Assembly (NCBI GenBank): GCA_025922795.1 | Contig: JAICHC010000285.1 | Span: 1 to 5,039, forward strand | Length of the DNA: 5,039 nt | Reading direction: 5' to 3' | DNA from: Candidatus Binatia bacterium | GTDB taxonomy: Bacteria > Desulfobacterota_B > Binatia > UBA9968 | Shown: positions 1 to 5,039 of the stretch, piece by piece | Position numbering within the stretch: the first letter of the stretch is position 1 | Layout of the letters: each line of letters starts with the position of its first letter | Notes under the pieces: generated by a model | What the model saw: the letters and a program-made list of their open reading frames with translations, nothing else | What the model was told of the DNA's origin: nothing | Databases searched by the model: none | Made by a program: the position numbers and the translations under genes

Positions 1-2
1 AT

Positions 3-78
3 TGGAGCGGGAAACGGGACTCGAACCCGCGACCCCAAGCTTGGAAGGCTTGCGCTCTACCAACTGAGCTATTCCCGC
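3..78 (-). tRNA. tRNA-Gly (anticodon UCC)
   Basis: The reverse complement folds as a complete cloverleaf. The acceptor stem GCGGGAA pairs with TTCCCGC, the D arm contains AGCTCAGTTGGTAGAGC, the anticodon stem CAAGC/GCTTG encloses loop CTTCCAA (anticodon TCC), and the T loop is TTCGAGT. The discriminator is T, usual for bacterial glycine tRNAs, and the 3' CCA is encoded at 3-5. It decodes GGA and GGG glycine codons. It is the last gene of a Thr-Tyr-Gly cluster on the minus strand, 5 bp after tRNA-Tyr, so it is almost certainly processed from a shared precursor. Confidence 0.97.
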
Positions 79-83
79 AAAAC

Positions 84-168
<85 letters not shown>

Positions 169-259
169 TTTTTTCCCTTCACCCCATTAAATAACTAAAT
201 AACTTCCGTTCCGAATGTTGTTTCGTGGCGGGTAGTCTGGCTTTTCGAGCTCGGCTGGC

Positions 260-334
260 TGGAGCTGGCGATAGGACTTGAACCTACAACCTGCTGATTA
301 CAAATCAGCTGCTCTGCCATTGAGCTACGCCAGC
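260..334 (-). tRNA. tRNA-Thr (anticodon UGU)
   Basis: On the minus strand the acceptor stem GCTGGCG pairs with CGCCAGC, followed by discriminator T and encoded CCA at 260-262. The D arm has GCTCAATGGCAGAGC, the anticodon stem GCTGA/TCAGC encloses loop TTTGTAA (anticodon TGT), and the T loop is TTCAAGT. The E. coli threonine tRNAs carry A at the discriminator position, so T73 is a small lineage difference and not a defect. It is the first gene of the Thr-Tyr-Gly cluster. A 91-bp spacer (169-259) separates it from tRNA-Tyr. The spacer holds only an A/T-rich patch and no recognisable gene. Confidence 0.97.
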
Positions 335-350
335 TTGGCATTGATCTCCG

Positions 351-379
351 TCTTTACGCGCCAGCGCAAATTCTGTAAA
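351..379 (-). promoter_or_regulatory. Candidate promoter for the tRNA-Thr-Tyr-Gly cluster
   Basis: On the minus strand a -35-like TTTACA (374-379; five of six match TTGACA) lies 17 bp from a weak -10-like TAAAGA (351-356). Transcription would start about 10 nt before the tRNA-Thr 5' end, which is typical spacing for a tRNA promoter. The -10 matches consensus at only three positions, so this is a position-supported guess. Confidence 0.4.
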
Positions 380-441
380 TTCGCCTTTAGATCAGTAGCT
401 TAAGCAAAAGATGGACCCGGCGTAATACCGGCCTTGAATCA

Positions 442-464
442 GGCACTTTATGGCCATTAGTGCC
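442..464. repeat. Inverted repeat, GGCACT/AGTGCC
   Basis: Arms GGCACT (442-447) and AGTGCC (459-464) form a six-base-pair stem around an 11-nt loop that itself holds the palindrome ATGGCCAT. In RNA from either strand this would be a modest hairpin. No U-tract follows it, so a Rho-independent terminator is unlikely. It could be an RNA processing or 3'-end stabilising element for the rlmB transcript, or simply chance. Confidence 0.35.
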
Positions 465-503
465 CGGCGGCAGGTAAGGCATTTTACCCCATTTGTAAAC
501 GGG

Positions 504-534
504 TATATAAAGCATCTTCAACAAAACATGTCAA
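504..534 (-). promoter_or_regulatory. Candidate promoter with perfect -35 TTGACA
   Basis: On the minus strand a consensus -35 TTGACA (529-534) precedes an A/T-rich -10 region, TTTATATA (504-511). The spacer is 17 bp if the hexamer is TTTATA and 19 bp if it is TATATA. Transcription would start near 497 and run about 160 nt before tRNA-Thr, passing through the inverted repeats of this gap. It lies just downstream of the rlmB stop and could be a second promoter for the tRNA cluster or the promoter of a small RNA. Confidence 0.45.
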
Positions 535-580
535 TACCACTCTTGCATACCCCACGTTTACTTCGTATCCACATTTCCTC

Positions 581-1351
581 TTAACTTCCCGCCGCGCGGG
601 TGTCAACTTCCCGTGATTGACGAAAAAGCTCGTATAAGAACACGGCCGCGGCAACCGAAACATTGAGGGATGGAACCTGGCCAAGCATGGGGATGGAAAC
701 CAAAAAGTCACATTCACGCAGGTTGATCGGTCGGATGCCGGTCCCCTCACTTCCTAAAACTATCACCAAACGAGCTGGGTAGCTCCTCCCATATATGCTT
801 TCCGGGCGACCGGCCGCTAAACCTACAACCCAATATCCATTCTTTTTTAGATCCGCGATCGCCCAGCGCAGGTTAGTGACCTTGGAAATATCAAGGTGAT
901 GGATGGCCCCGGCGGAAGCTTTCACGACAAGCGGAGTTACTTCGACGGAGCGATCTTTGGGGATCACCACATGGCGAACGCCTGCCGCTTCCGCCGTGCG
1001 AAGAAGCGCCCCGAAATTCCTGGGATCCGTCAACCCGTCAAGTACCAAGATCCGTTCAGCAATCGAAGCCGGCGCAATTCGTTCGAGTAGCTTTGCAAAC
1101 GCCAGGTAGCGGAAGGCTTCGACGCGGGCCACGACGCCTTGGTGCCGTTGCCCGCCAACCAACCCGTCAAGAAGCTTTCGGTCTACGTTCACCAACCGCA
1201 CGCCGAGCCGCGCAGCTTCCCGAGTGATATTGCGCAACGCCGATCGGTCAGAGTGTTGAGAAATCAAAATCTCCTGCACGTCTTCGAATGACGCATTTAA
1301 TTTTTCTAAGACCGGATTGACACCGAAAATTATTTGGTGGCTTTGTGCCAT
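581..1351 (-). CDS. rlmB: 23S rRNA (guanosine-2'-O-)-methyltransferase RlmB, TrmH/SpoU family
   Basis: The 256-residue protein has the size and layout of RlmB. An N-terminal L30e-like RNA-binding domain (about residues 5-78, opening IIFGVNPVLE) is followed by a SPOUT methyltransferase domain (about 98-245). All three SpoU motifs are present: motif 1 DGLTDPRNFGALLRTA (105-120, with N112 and R118), motif 2 LVIVLGSEGTGI (195-206, with E202), and motif 3 IPMLGQVPSLNVSVAAA (220-236, with S228, L229 and N230). In E. coli, RlmB uses S-adenosylmethionine to methylate the ribose of G2251 in the 23S rRNA P loop. The TrmH family also includes other rRNA and tRNA methylases, so the exact nucleotide is inferred. 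The ATG start lies in front of the conserved GVNPV motif, but no Shine-Dalgarno sequence precedes it. The gene is divergent from lptF. Confidence 0.92.
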   Translation of the reverse strand: MAQSHQIIFGVNPVLEKLNASFEDVQEILISQHSDRSALRNITREAARLGVRLVNVDRKLLDGLVGGQRHQGVVARVEAFRYLAFAKLLERIAPASIAERILVLDGLTDPRNFGALLRTAEAAGVRHVVIPKDRSVEVTPLVVKASAGAIHHLDISKVTNLRWAIADLKKNGYWVVGLAAGRPESIYGRSYPARLVIVLGSEGTGIRPINLRECDFLVSIPMLGQVPSLNVSVAAAVFLYELFRQSREVDTRAAGS

Positions 1352-1378
1352 GATTGTTGCGTTGTTTGTGATGTAAGG

Positions 1379-1406
1379 ATTTTACAAAGAATGACACACC
1401 AGTTAA
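1379..1406 (-). promoter_or_regulatory. Candidate rlmB promoter
   Basis: On the minus strand the -10-like TAAAAT (1379-1384, five of six to consensus) lies 16 bp from a -35-like TTAACT (1401-1406, four of six). This gives a leader of roughly 20 nt before the rlmB ATG. It overlaps the oppositely directed lptF promoter candidate, so the two genes may compete for RNA polymerase. The assignment is by inspection only. Confidence 0.4.
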
Positions 1407-1409
1407 CAT
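1381..1409 (+). promoter_or_regulatory. Candidate lptFG promoter, near-leaderless
   Basis: TTTACA (1381-1386, five of six to TTGACA) is followed after exactly 17 bp by TAACAT (1404-1409, four of six to TATAAT). The predicted transcription start, about 7 nt after the -10, falls near 1416, only about three bases before the lptF GTG at 1419. This fits the absence of a Shine-Dalgarno motif there. Confidence 0.45.
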
Positions 1410-1418
1410 AGCGACACA

Positions 1419-2618
1419 GTGAAGCGAAGAATACTCTTTCGGTATCTCATTTCTGAGATTCTGCCGCCCTTCTTCATCGGCCTTTTGGCGTTTACATTCA
1501 TCTTATTGATTGGACGCATGTTAAAGCTCATCGAGCTGGTGGTGACGCGCGGTGTATCACCATTGCAAATCGGCAAGCTCTTTTCACTTATTCTGCCGAC
1601 TTTTTTGGAGATGACTGTCCCGATGGCATTTCTCCTCGCAATCCTCTTAGGACTGGGCCGAATGTCGCAGGATCAAGAGCTCTTGGCCATGAAAGCCTCG
1701 GGAGTCAGCCCGACGCAGATTCTTTGGCCAACAATCTTCGTTGCTCTGGTCATCGCCGCGATGACTTTGGCCTTGACGATGTTTGTTCGTCCTGCGGCGA
1801 ACTTCGCACTAAAGAAAGAAATTTACAATATTGCAAAAAGTCGGATCGGAACGGCCCTTAAGGAGAAGGTTTTTAACGACGACTTCCCAAAAATCTTGAT
1901 CTACGTGGAGGAAATCATTCCGCCGGGGAACACCGCTCAAGGCGTCTTGATTGTCGACAATCGCGATAATAGGCGCGAGGATATCATTTTAGGCAAGGTC
2001 GCTCGCATCAGCACCGACGAGGAAACGAATAGCCTGGGCCTTAGGCTCTTCGATGGATCGATCTATGAACGCGATGCGACTCGAGGAGGGTTTAGCCAAA
2101 CCCGCTTCAACATCTATGATTTCAAGGTCGGCCTTGAGGAACTGGTCGGCCCGGTTCGGCAACGCGAATCCGGCCCCAAAGAAATGCCTCTCGCCGATCT
2201 GCTCAGTTCGATCCGGACCAAGCAAAGCCGCGGAACGCAAGCAATCGCCGAAAGAATGGAGCTGCATCAGCGAATTTCTTTTGGCTTTGTTCCTCTGATA
2301 TTTTGCCTCCTGGGAGTGTCGTTGACCTTGCTGCCGAGGACTTCACGATCCAATCGCTCCTGGGGCGTTATGTTATGTGTTTTCTGGCTGCTGGCTTACT
2401 ACGCTTTACTGTCTTTTGGTAAGGCGCTCGGCGACAAGAATATTCTCCATCCGATTCCGGCAGTCTGGCTGCCCAATCTTGTGGTCGGCGGCATCGCGAT
2501 TCACTTCTTCAAGCAAGCACTGAGGGAATCCCCGCTGTTTTTGCCCCGCGCCATCGAAACCGCGGTGGCATCGGCGGGACAGCTGATGCAGACACTTAGA
2601 ACCAGCGGACGCAGCTGA
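1419..2618 (+). CDS. lptF: LPS export ABC transporter permease LptF (YjgP/YjgQ family)
   Basis: This is one of the two membrane subunits of LptB2FG, the inner-membrane ABC transporter that extracts lipopolysaccharide and pushes it onto the periplasmic Lpt bridge. The 399-residue protein shows family topology: three N-terminal membrane helices (about 10-32, 52-80 and 101-123), a periplasmic beta-jellyroll region (about 125-275), and three C-terminal helices (about 285-305, 314-336 and 347-365). The cytoplasmic segment after helix 2, QDQELLAMKASGVSP (84-98), is the coupling helix that contacts the LptB ATPase; E87 is probably the conserved acidic residue. ELHQRISF (281-288) before helix 4 is another family motif. 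About 35 residues follow the last helix. The GTG start is chosen because KRRILFRYL is a typical family beginning, but no Shine-Dalgarno motif is visible. It is followed by lptG after 7 bp. The F/G naming of the paralogues rests on gene order and overall look. Confidence 0.88.
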   Translation: MKRRILFRYLISEILPPFFIGLLAFTFILLIGRMLKLIELVVTRGVSPLQIGKLFSLILPTFLEMTVPMAFLLAILLGLGRMSQDQELLAMKASGVSPTQILWPTIFVALVIAAMTLALTMFVRPAANFALKKEIYNIAKSRIGTALKEKVFNDDFPKILIYVEEIIPPGNTAQGVLIVDNRDNRREDIILGKVARISTDEETNSLGLRLFDGSIYERDATRGGFSQTRFNIYDFKVGLEELVGPVRQRESGPKEMPLADLLSSIRTKQSRGTQAIAERMELHQRISFGFVPLIFCLLGVSLTLLPRTSRSNRSWGVMLCVFWLLAYYALLSFGKALGDKNILHPIPAVWLPNLVVGGIAIHFFKQALRESPLFLPRAIETAVASAGQLMQTLRTSGRS

Positions 2619-2625
2619 GCCTGCC

Positions 2626-3729
2626 GTGAGACTCCAATTCAAGTTTCTGCCGTTCGGTAGCATCCTCGATCGCTATGTTGCGGGCGGATTTCTTCGGATA
2701 TTCTTTGTTAGCTTGGCCGTCATCAGCTCACTTTACTTCACTGTGGACTTCTTCGACCGAATCGGCTCCCTGATGGAGGCCGGGGGGACCATCTCGAGCA
2801 TCACGCGCTATTTTTTTTACAAGGCCCCGCTCCTGATTTCGCGAACGATCGGCTTCGCGACGCTTTTCTCCACTCTTTTCTGCCTCGGGAGTTTGGCGCG
2901 ATCACGCGAGATTATTGCGATCCGCTCCAACGGTATTTCAGTCGAGCGCATGGCGCTGCCTCTGATCGTCCTTGGACTGCTGATTTGCGCATTTACCCTC
3001 ATCTGGAATGAGACTCTGGTTCCTGTTTTCACTCGCAATTCGCAAAATATCTACAAATACGAAATCAAGAACCGCCAGCAGAAAAGTTTATTGGGCACTC
3101 AGGATATTTGGATTCGCGGTGATGCCAGCTTTATCAATGTGGATTATTTCGATACCCGGACCGCCACCCTTGAGAACATCACAGTGTTTCTGCTCAACCG
3201 CGATTTCAGCCTGCGCGCGCTGGTGGAAATCCCTAAAGCCGAATGGATCAACGACGGATGGAGAACTGAAGAAGCGACGGAATGGAATTTCACGCCGGAC
3301 GGCCAGACCTTCCGACAAAAAGTCACGGCTGCCCTACCGATCAGCGAAACACCGGAGGATTTGAAATTATTGGCGCGAGACGCCGAGGAATTCTCCTACT
3401 TTGAGCTAGGTAAACAGATCGCCGACATGCGCAGCAAAGGCATTGATACGACAGTTTACGAAGTCGATCTTCAGAGCAAGCTGGCTCTGCCTTTTGTCGC
3501 GCCCCTCATGGTCTTTTTAGCCTTTCCCTTCGCGCTCAAACGGCATCAGGGCGGCAGTATCTCGCTAAGCTTCGGCATCGCGATGGTGATTGGATTCGGC
3601 TACTGGGTTCTCACCGCTTTCTGCATTTCTTTAGGGCATAGCGGCGCTTTGCCTTCGTGGATCTCTGCATGGATACCCAACTTCATTTTTGCCATGATCG
3701 CTTTGTTTTTCTTTACCGCCGAGGATTAA
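2626..3729 (+). CDS. lptG: LPS export ABC transporter permease LptG (YjgP/YjgQ family)
   Basis: This is the second membrane subunit of the LptB2FG lipopolysaccharide extractor, pairing with the upstream LptF. The 367-residue protein has membrane helices at about 20-42, 63-90 and 107-128, a periplasmic jellyroll region rich in aromatic strands (about 135-275, for example IWIRGDASFINVDYF at 161-175), and helices at about 285-304, 312-335 and 343-364. ARSREIIAIRSNGIS (91-105) is the LptB-coupling helix, with E95 as the likely conserved acidic residue. YEVDLQSKLALPF (278-290) leads into helix 4 as in the family. The GTG start is 7 bp after the lptF stop and has no clear Shine-Dalgarno, so translation probably depends on coupling to lptF. 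No later start would keep the first membrane helix. No lptA, lptB or lptC lies next to it within the window. Confidence 0.88.
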   Translation: MRLQFKFLPFGSILDRYVAGGFLRIFFVSLAVISSLYFTVDFFDRIGSLMEAGGTISSITRYFFYKAPLLISRTIGFATLFSTLFCLGSLARSREIIAIRSNGISVERMALPLIVLGLLICAFTLIWNETLVPVFTRNSQNIYKYEIKNRQQKSLLGTQDIWIRGDASFINVDYFDTRTATLENITVFLLNRDFSLRALVEIPKAEWINDGWRTEEATEWNFTPDGQTFRQKVTAALPISETPEDLKLLARDAEEFSYFELGKQIADMRSKGIDTTVYEVDLQSKLALPFVAPLMVFLAFPFALKRHQGGSISLSFGIAMVIGFGYWVLTAFCISLGHSGALPSWISAWIPNFIFAMIALFFFTAED

Positions 3730-3933
3730 CATTTGAAAGCGGCCTGCGCACGACCCTGACAATGTTGGAGAAGTCGGGGGCTGATGGCCTGAGGAGTCAA
3801 AAAAGTGGAGTTCACATCGAACTGCAACTCGCAAATCGCAGCGTAACAATCCTCGAGGGGAAAATGATTCAAACCGGCGATCGTGAAAAAATGACGGAAA
3901 ACAAACGGGACAACATTCAGAATAAGAATCGCC
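3730..3933. other. 204-bp convergent gap between lptG and rpsI
   Basis: The two operons point towards each other here. I looked for hairpins with T-runs on both strands and found none that qualifies as an intrinsic terminator. The A-run at 3887-3892 (plus strand) reads as a T-run for the rpsI transcript, but no stable stem lies directly before it. A plus-strand open frame starting at 3762 crosses the gap but runs into rpsI antisense and resembles no family I know. I annotate nothing else in it. Confidence 0.55.
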
Positions 3934-4326
3934 TTAGCGCTTGGAATACTGCGGCCGCTTACGCGCCTTGTGCCGACCGTATTTCTTGCGCTCGACAGCG
4001 CGCGGATCACGAGTGACGAAGCCGGCTTTCTTGAGCGGAGTACGAAAATCGTCGTTCACTTGCATGAGCGCGCGCGTGATCCCGTGGCGGATCGCGCCCG
4101 CCTGGCCTGAGTTCCCGCCGCCGACCACATTGACATCGATGTCGAAGCTACCTGCGGTTTGCGTCAGCTCGAACGGTTGAAGCACGATCATACGAGCTGT
4201 TTCGCGCCCAAAATATTCCTGCAAGGATCGTGCATTGATGGTAATCTTCCCTTTTCCGGGCTTCAGGAAAACCCTTGCTACTGAAGTTTTTCTTCTTCCG
4301 GTCGCTGTAAAAACTTTATCGGCCAT
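3934..4326 (-). CDS. rpsI: 30S ribosomal protein S9 (uS9)
   Basis: The 130-residue protein is full length for bacterial uS9 (E. coli S9 is also 130). The N-terminal [15 protein letters not shown] (7-21) and central [19 protein letters not shown] (69-87) are family signatures. The basic C-terminal tail [17 protein letters not shown] (114-130) is the segment that reaches into the ribosomal P site and touches the P-site tRNA anticodon arm. The protein sits in the head of the 30S subunit. The gene follows rplM by 12 bp in the near-universal rplM-rpsI operon. Its ATG has a good Shine-Dalgarno (AGGAG, 9-nt spacing), which overlaps the rplM stop codon. Nothing is missing or unusual. Confidence 0.98.
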   Translation of the reverse strand: MADKVFTATGRRKTSVARVFLKPGKGKITINARSLQEYFGRETARMIVLQPFELTQTAGSFDIDVNVVGGGNSGQAGAIRHGITRALMQVNDDFRTPLKKAGFVTRDPRAVERKKYGRHKARKRPQYSKR

Positions 4327-4335
4327 TGAACGTTG

Positions 4336-4340
4336 CTCCT
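4336..4340 (-). promoter_or_regulatory. rpsI ribosome binding site overlapping the rplM stop
   Basis: On the minus strand AGGAG sits 9 nt before the rpsI ATG. Its first two bases are the last two of the rplM TAG stop codon (4339-4341). A ribosome finishing rplM is thus placed on the rpsI initiation site, which points to translational coupling and balanced L13/S9 synthesis. Confidence 0.8.
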
Positions 4341-4764
4341 AAGCCAGAATCGCGAGAGGTTGTGGTTTTTGCGCATTATGAGGATGCTCGGGCCCTGCGT
4401 ACACTTTGAGCTTGGTGACCATTTTCCGGCTCAATCGATTTTTAGGCAACATTCCCTTGACAGCGAGCCGCACGAGATCTTCGGGTTTTTCCTCGAGCAT
4501 CTGCGCCGCCGTCCGTTCGCGGATTCCGCCGGGATATTCCGTATGTCGGAAATAAACTTTCTTCTCCAACTTTGTGCCGGTCAGCTTGAGACCACGCGCA
4601 TTGACAACGATAACGAAATCACCCGCGTCCTGGTTTGGCGTGTAAATCGGTTTATGCTTGCCACGCAAAACTTTGGCGATTTCCGTCGCCATTCGTCCAA
4701 GGATTTTGCCCTCGGCATCGACAACGTACCAGCGTCGTTGGGACAAAGCTTCTTCTTTATTCAT
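4339..4764 (-). CDS. rplM: 50S ribosomal protein L13 (uL13)
   Basis: With the ATG at 4764 the protein is 141 residues, against 142 for E. coli L13. Family features in order are [16 protein letters not shown] (12-27), [20 protein letters not shown] (33-52), the [20 protein letters not shown] segment (61-80), [15 protein letters not shown] (101-115) and [19 protein letters not shown] (119-137). uL13 is an early-assembling protein that binds domain II of 23S rRNA. I prefer this ATG over the in-frame GTG at 4779 because a GGAG motif sits 9 nt before the ATG, while the GTG overlaps that motif and has no proper site of its own. The longer reading would add five residues. The gene starts the rplM-rpsI operon and lies 49 bp after tRNA-Asp, with no terminator or promoter that I can recognise between them. 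Confidence 0.96.
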   Translation of the reverse strand: MNKEEALSQRRWYVVDAEGKILGRMATEIAKVLRGKHKPIYTPNQDAGDFVIVVNARGLKLTGTKLEKKVYFRHTEYPGGIRERTAAQMLEEKPEDLVRLAVKGMLPKNRLSRKMVTKLKVYAGPEHPHNAQKPQPLAILA

Positions 4765-4773
4765 GAGCGCTAA

Positions 4774-4777
4774 CTCC
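4774..4777 (-). promoter_or_regulatory. rplM ribosome binding site
   Basis: On the minus strand GGAG lies 9 nt before ATG 4764 and decides the rplM start. It falls inside the first two codons of the longer GTG-started frame (GTG GAG), which argues against initiation at 4779. Confidence 0.7.
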
Positions 4778-4813
4778 ACTACCTACACGATCACATTCGC
4801 AGGAGCGGTAAAA

Positions 4814-4890
<77 letters not shown>

Positions 4891-4904
4891 GACATGATCC
4901 TCTC

Positions 4905-4979
4905 TGGTGGGCGGTACAGGATTTGAACCTGTGACCCCCGGCTTGTAAGGCCGATGCTCTCCCGCTGAGCTAACCGCCC
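4905..4979 (-). tRNA. tRNA-Val (anticodon UAC)
   Basis: On the minus strand acceptor GGGCGGT pairs with ACCGCCC, followed by discriminator A and encoded CCA at 4905-4907. The anticodon stem TCGGC/GCCGG (one T-G pair) encloses loop CTTACAA, giving anticodon TAC. The D arm has AGCTCAGCGGGAGAGC and the T loop is TTCAAAT. It is the most upstream gene of the visible Val-Asp-rplM-rpsI series. The 60 bp between it and the window edge show no convincing promoter, so its transcription may begin outside the window. Confidence 0.97.
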
Positions 4980-5039
4980 TTCGCATGTAAATACAGCCGG
5001 GTTACTCAGCGCCGGTGATTGATCTGGAGACCAACCGTC

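Larger units (their letters stand above)
335..580. other. 246-bp gap between tRNA-Thr and rlmB
   Basis: No convincing protein-coding gene is present. The gap holds two candidate minus-strand promoters (351-379 and 504-534) and small inverted repeats at 442-464, 473-488 and 488-503. None of the repeats is followed by a T-run in either direction, so no standard intrinsic terminator for rlmB is visible. It probably serves as the rlmB 3' end and the promoter region of the tRNA cluster. Confidence 0.6.

Noticed and set aside
442..464. Hairpin GGCACT/AGTGCC as an intrinsic terminator of rlmB
   Set aside because: No T-run follows on either strand and the loop is 11 nt, so it does not meet the usual pattern. 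I keep it only as an inverted repeat.
387..482. 31-codon minus-strand frame (MPYLPPGTNG...) between rlmB and tRNA-Thr
   Set aside because: It is short, with only a G-run close to its start. Nothing in the neighbourhood suggests a leader peptide, since tRNA genes follow.
484..750. Minus-strand 88-codon frame crossing the rlmB 3' end
   Set aside because: It overlaps the motif 3 region of rlmB out of frame and has no start signal. rlmB is clearly intact.
3762..4016. Plus-strand open frame starting ATG at 3762, rich in K, E, N and R in its first half
   Set aside because: It overlaps the rpsI 3' end in antisense for 83 bp, has no good Shine-Dalgarno, resembles no family I recognise, and its composition changes where it enters rpsI. 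It is most likely chance.
4333..4773. Plus-strand 146-codon open frame opposite rplM
   Set aside because: It is the antisense shadow of L13, which has clear homology, a ribosome binding site and an operon partner.
4980..5039. Short open stretches at the right edge that could be the end of a minus-strand gene or the start of a plus-strand gene (GTG at 5015)
   Set aside because: They are only about 10-20 codons long, more than one frame is possible, and there is no ribosome binding site or recognisable protein end to choose between them.

Overview
The window is an ordinary housekeeping stretch of a Gram-negative (LPS-making) bacterial chromosome. It holds five tRNA genes, a 23S rRNA methyltransferase, the LptF/LptG pair of the LPS exporter, and the L13/S9 ribosomal protein operon. 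The lptF-lptG pair shows that the cell has an outer membrane. The protein sequences, the moderate GC content and the lack of Shine-Dalgarno motifs at several genes make me lean weakly towards Verrucomicrobiota or a relative. That placement is a guess from general resemblance, not a marker-based result.

Left block (1-580, all minus strand): tRNA-Thr(UGU), tRNA-Tyr(GUA) and tRNA-Gly(UCC), in that transcription order, with CCA encoded in every gene. The order matches the E. coli thrU-tyrU-glyT cluster that leads into tufB, so an elongation factor Tu gene may lie just beyond the left edge. Between rlmB and tRNA-Thr is a 246-bp gap with two candidate minus-strand promoters and several small inverted repeats. 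rlmB (581-1351, minus) encodes a SPOUT 2'-O-methyltransferase of the TrmH/RlmB family with all three signature motifs.

Centre (1352-3729): a 67-bp divergent gap separates rlmB from lptF-lptG on the plus strand. The gap holds overlapping candidate promoters. The one for lptF would start transcription almost at the GTG start codon, so the mRNA may be leaderless. lptF and lptG are 7 bp apart, both start with GTG, and together encode the six-plus-six-helix membrane core of the LptB2FG ABC transporter. lptB, lptC and lptA are not in the window.

Right block (3730-5039): a 204-bp convergent gap without a recognisable terminator is followed by rpsI and rplM, then tRNA-Asp(GUC) and tRNA-Val(UAC), all on the minus strand. 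The transcription order is tRNA-Val, tRNA-Asp, rplM, rpsI. The two ribosomal protein genes have good Shine-Dalgarno sites, and the rpsI site overlaps the rplM stop codon.

I see no mobile element, CRISPR array, toxin-antitoxin pair, defence gene or other accessory system, and no gene without a clear family assignment. The points worth checking concern transcription and translation signals, not new genes.
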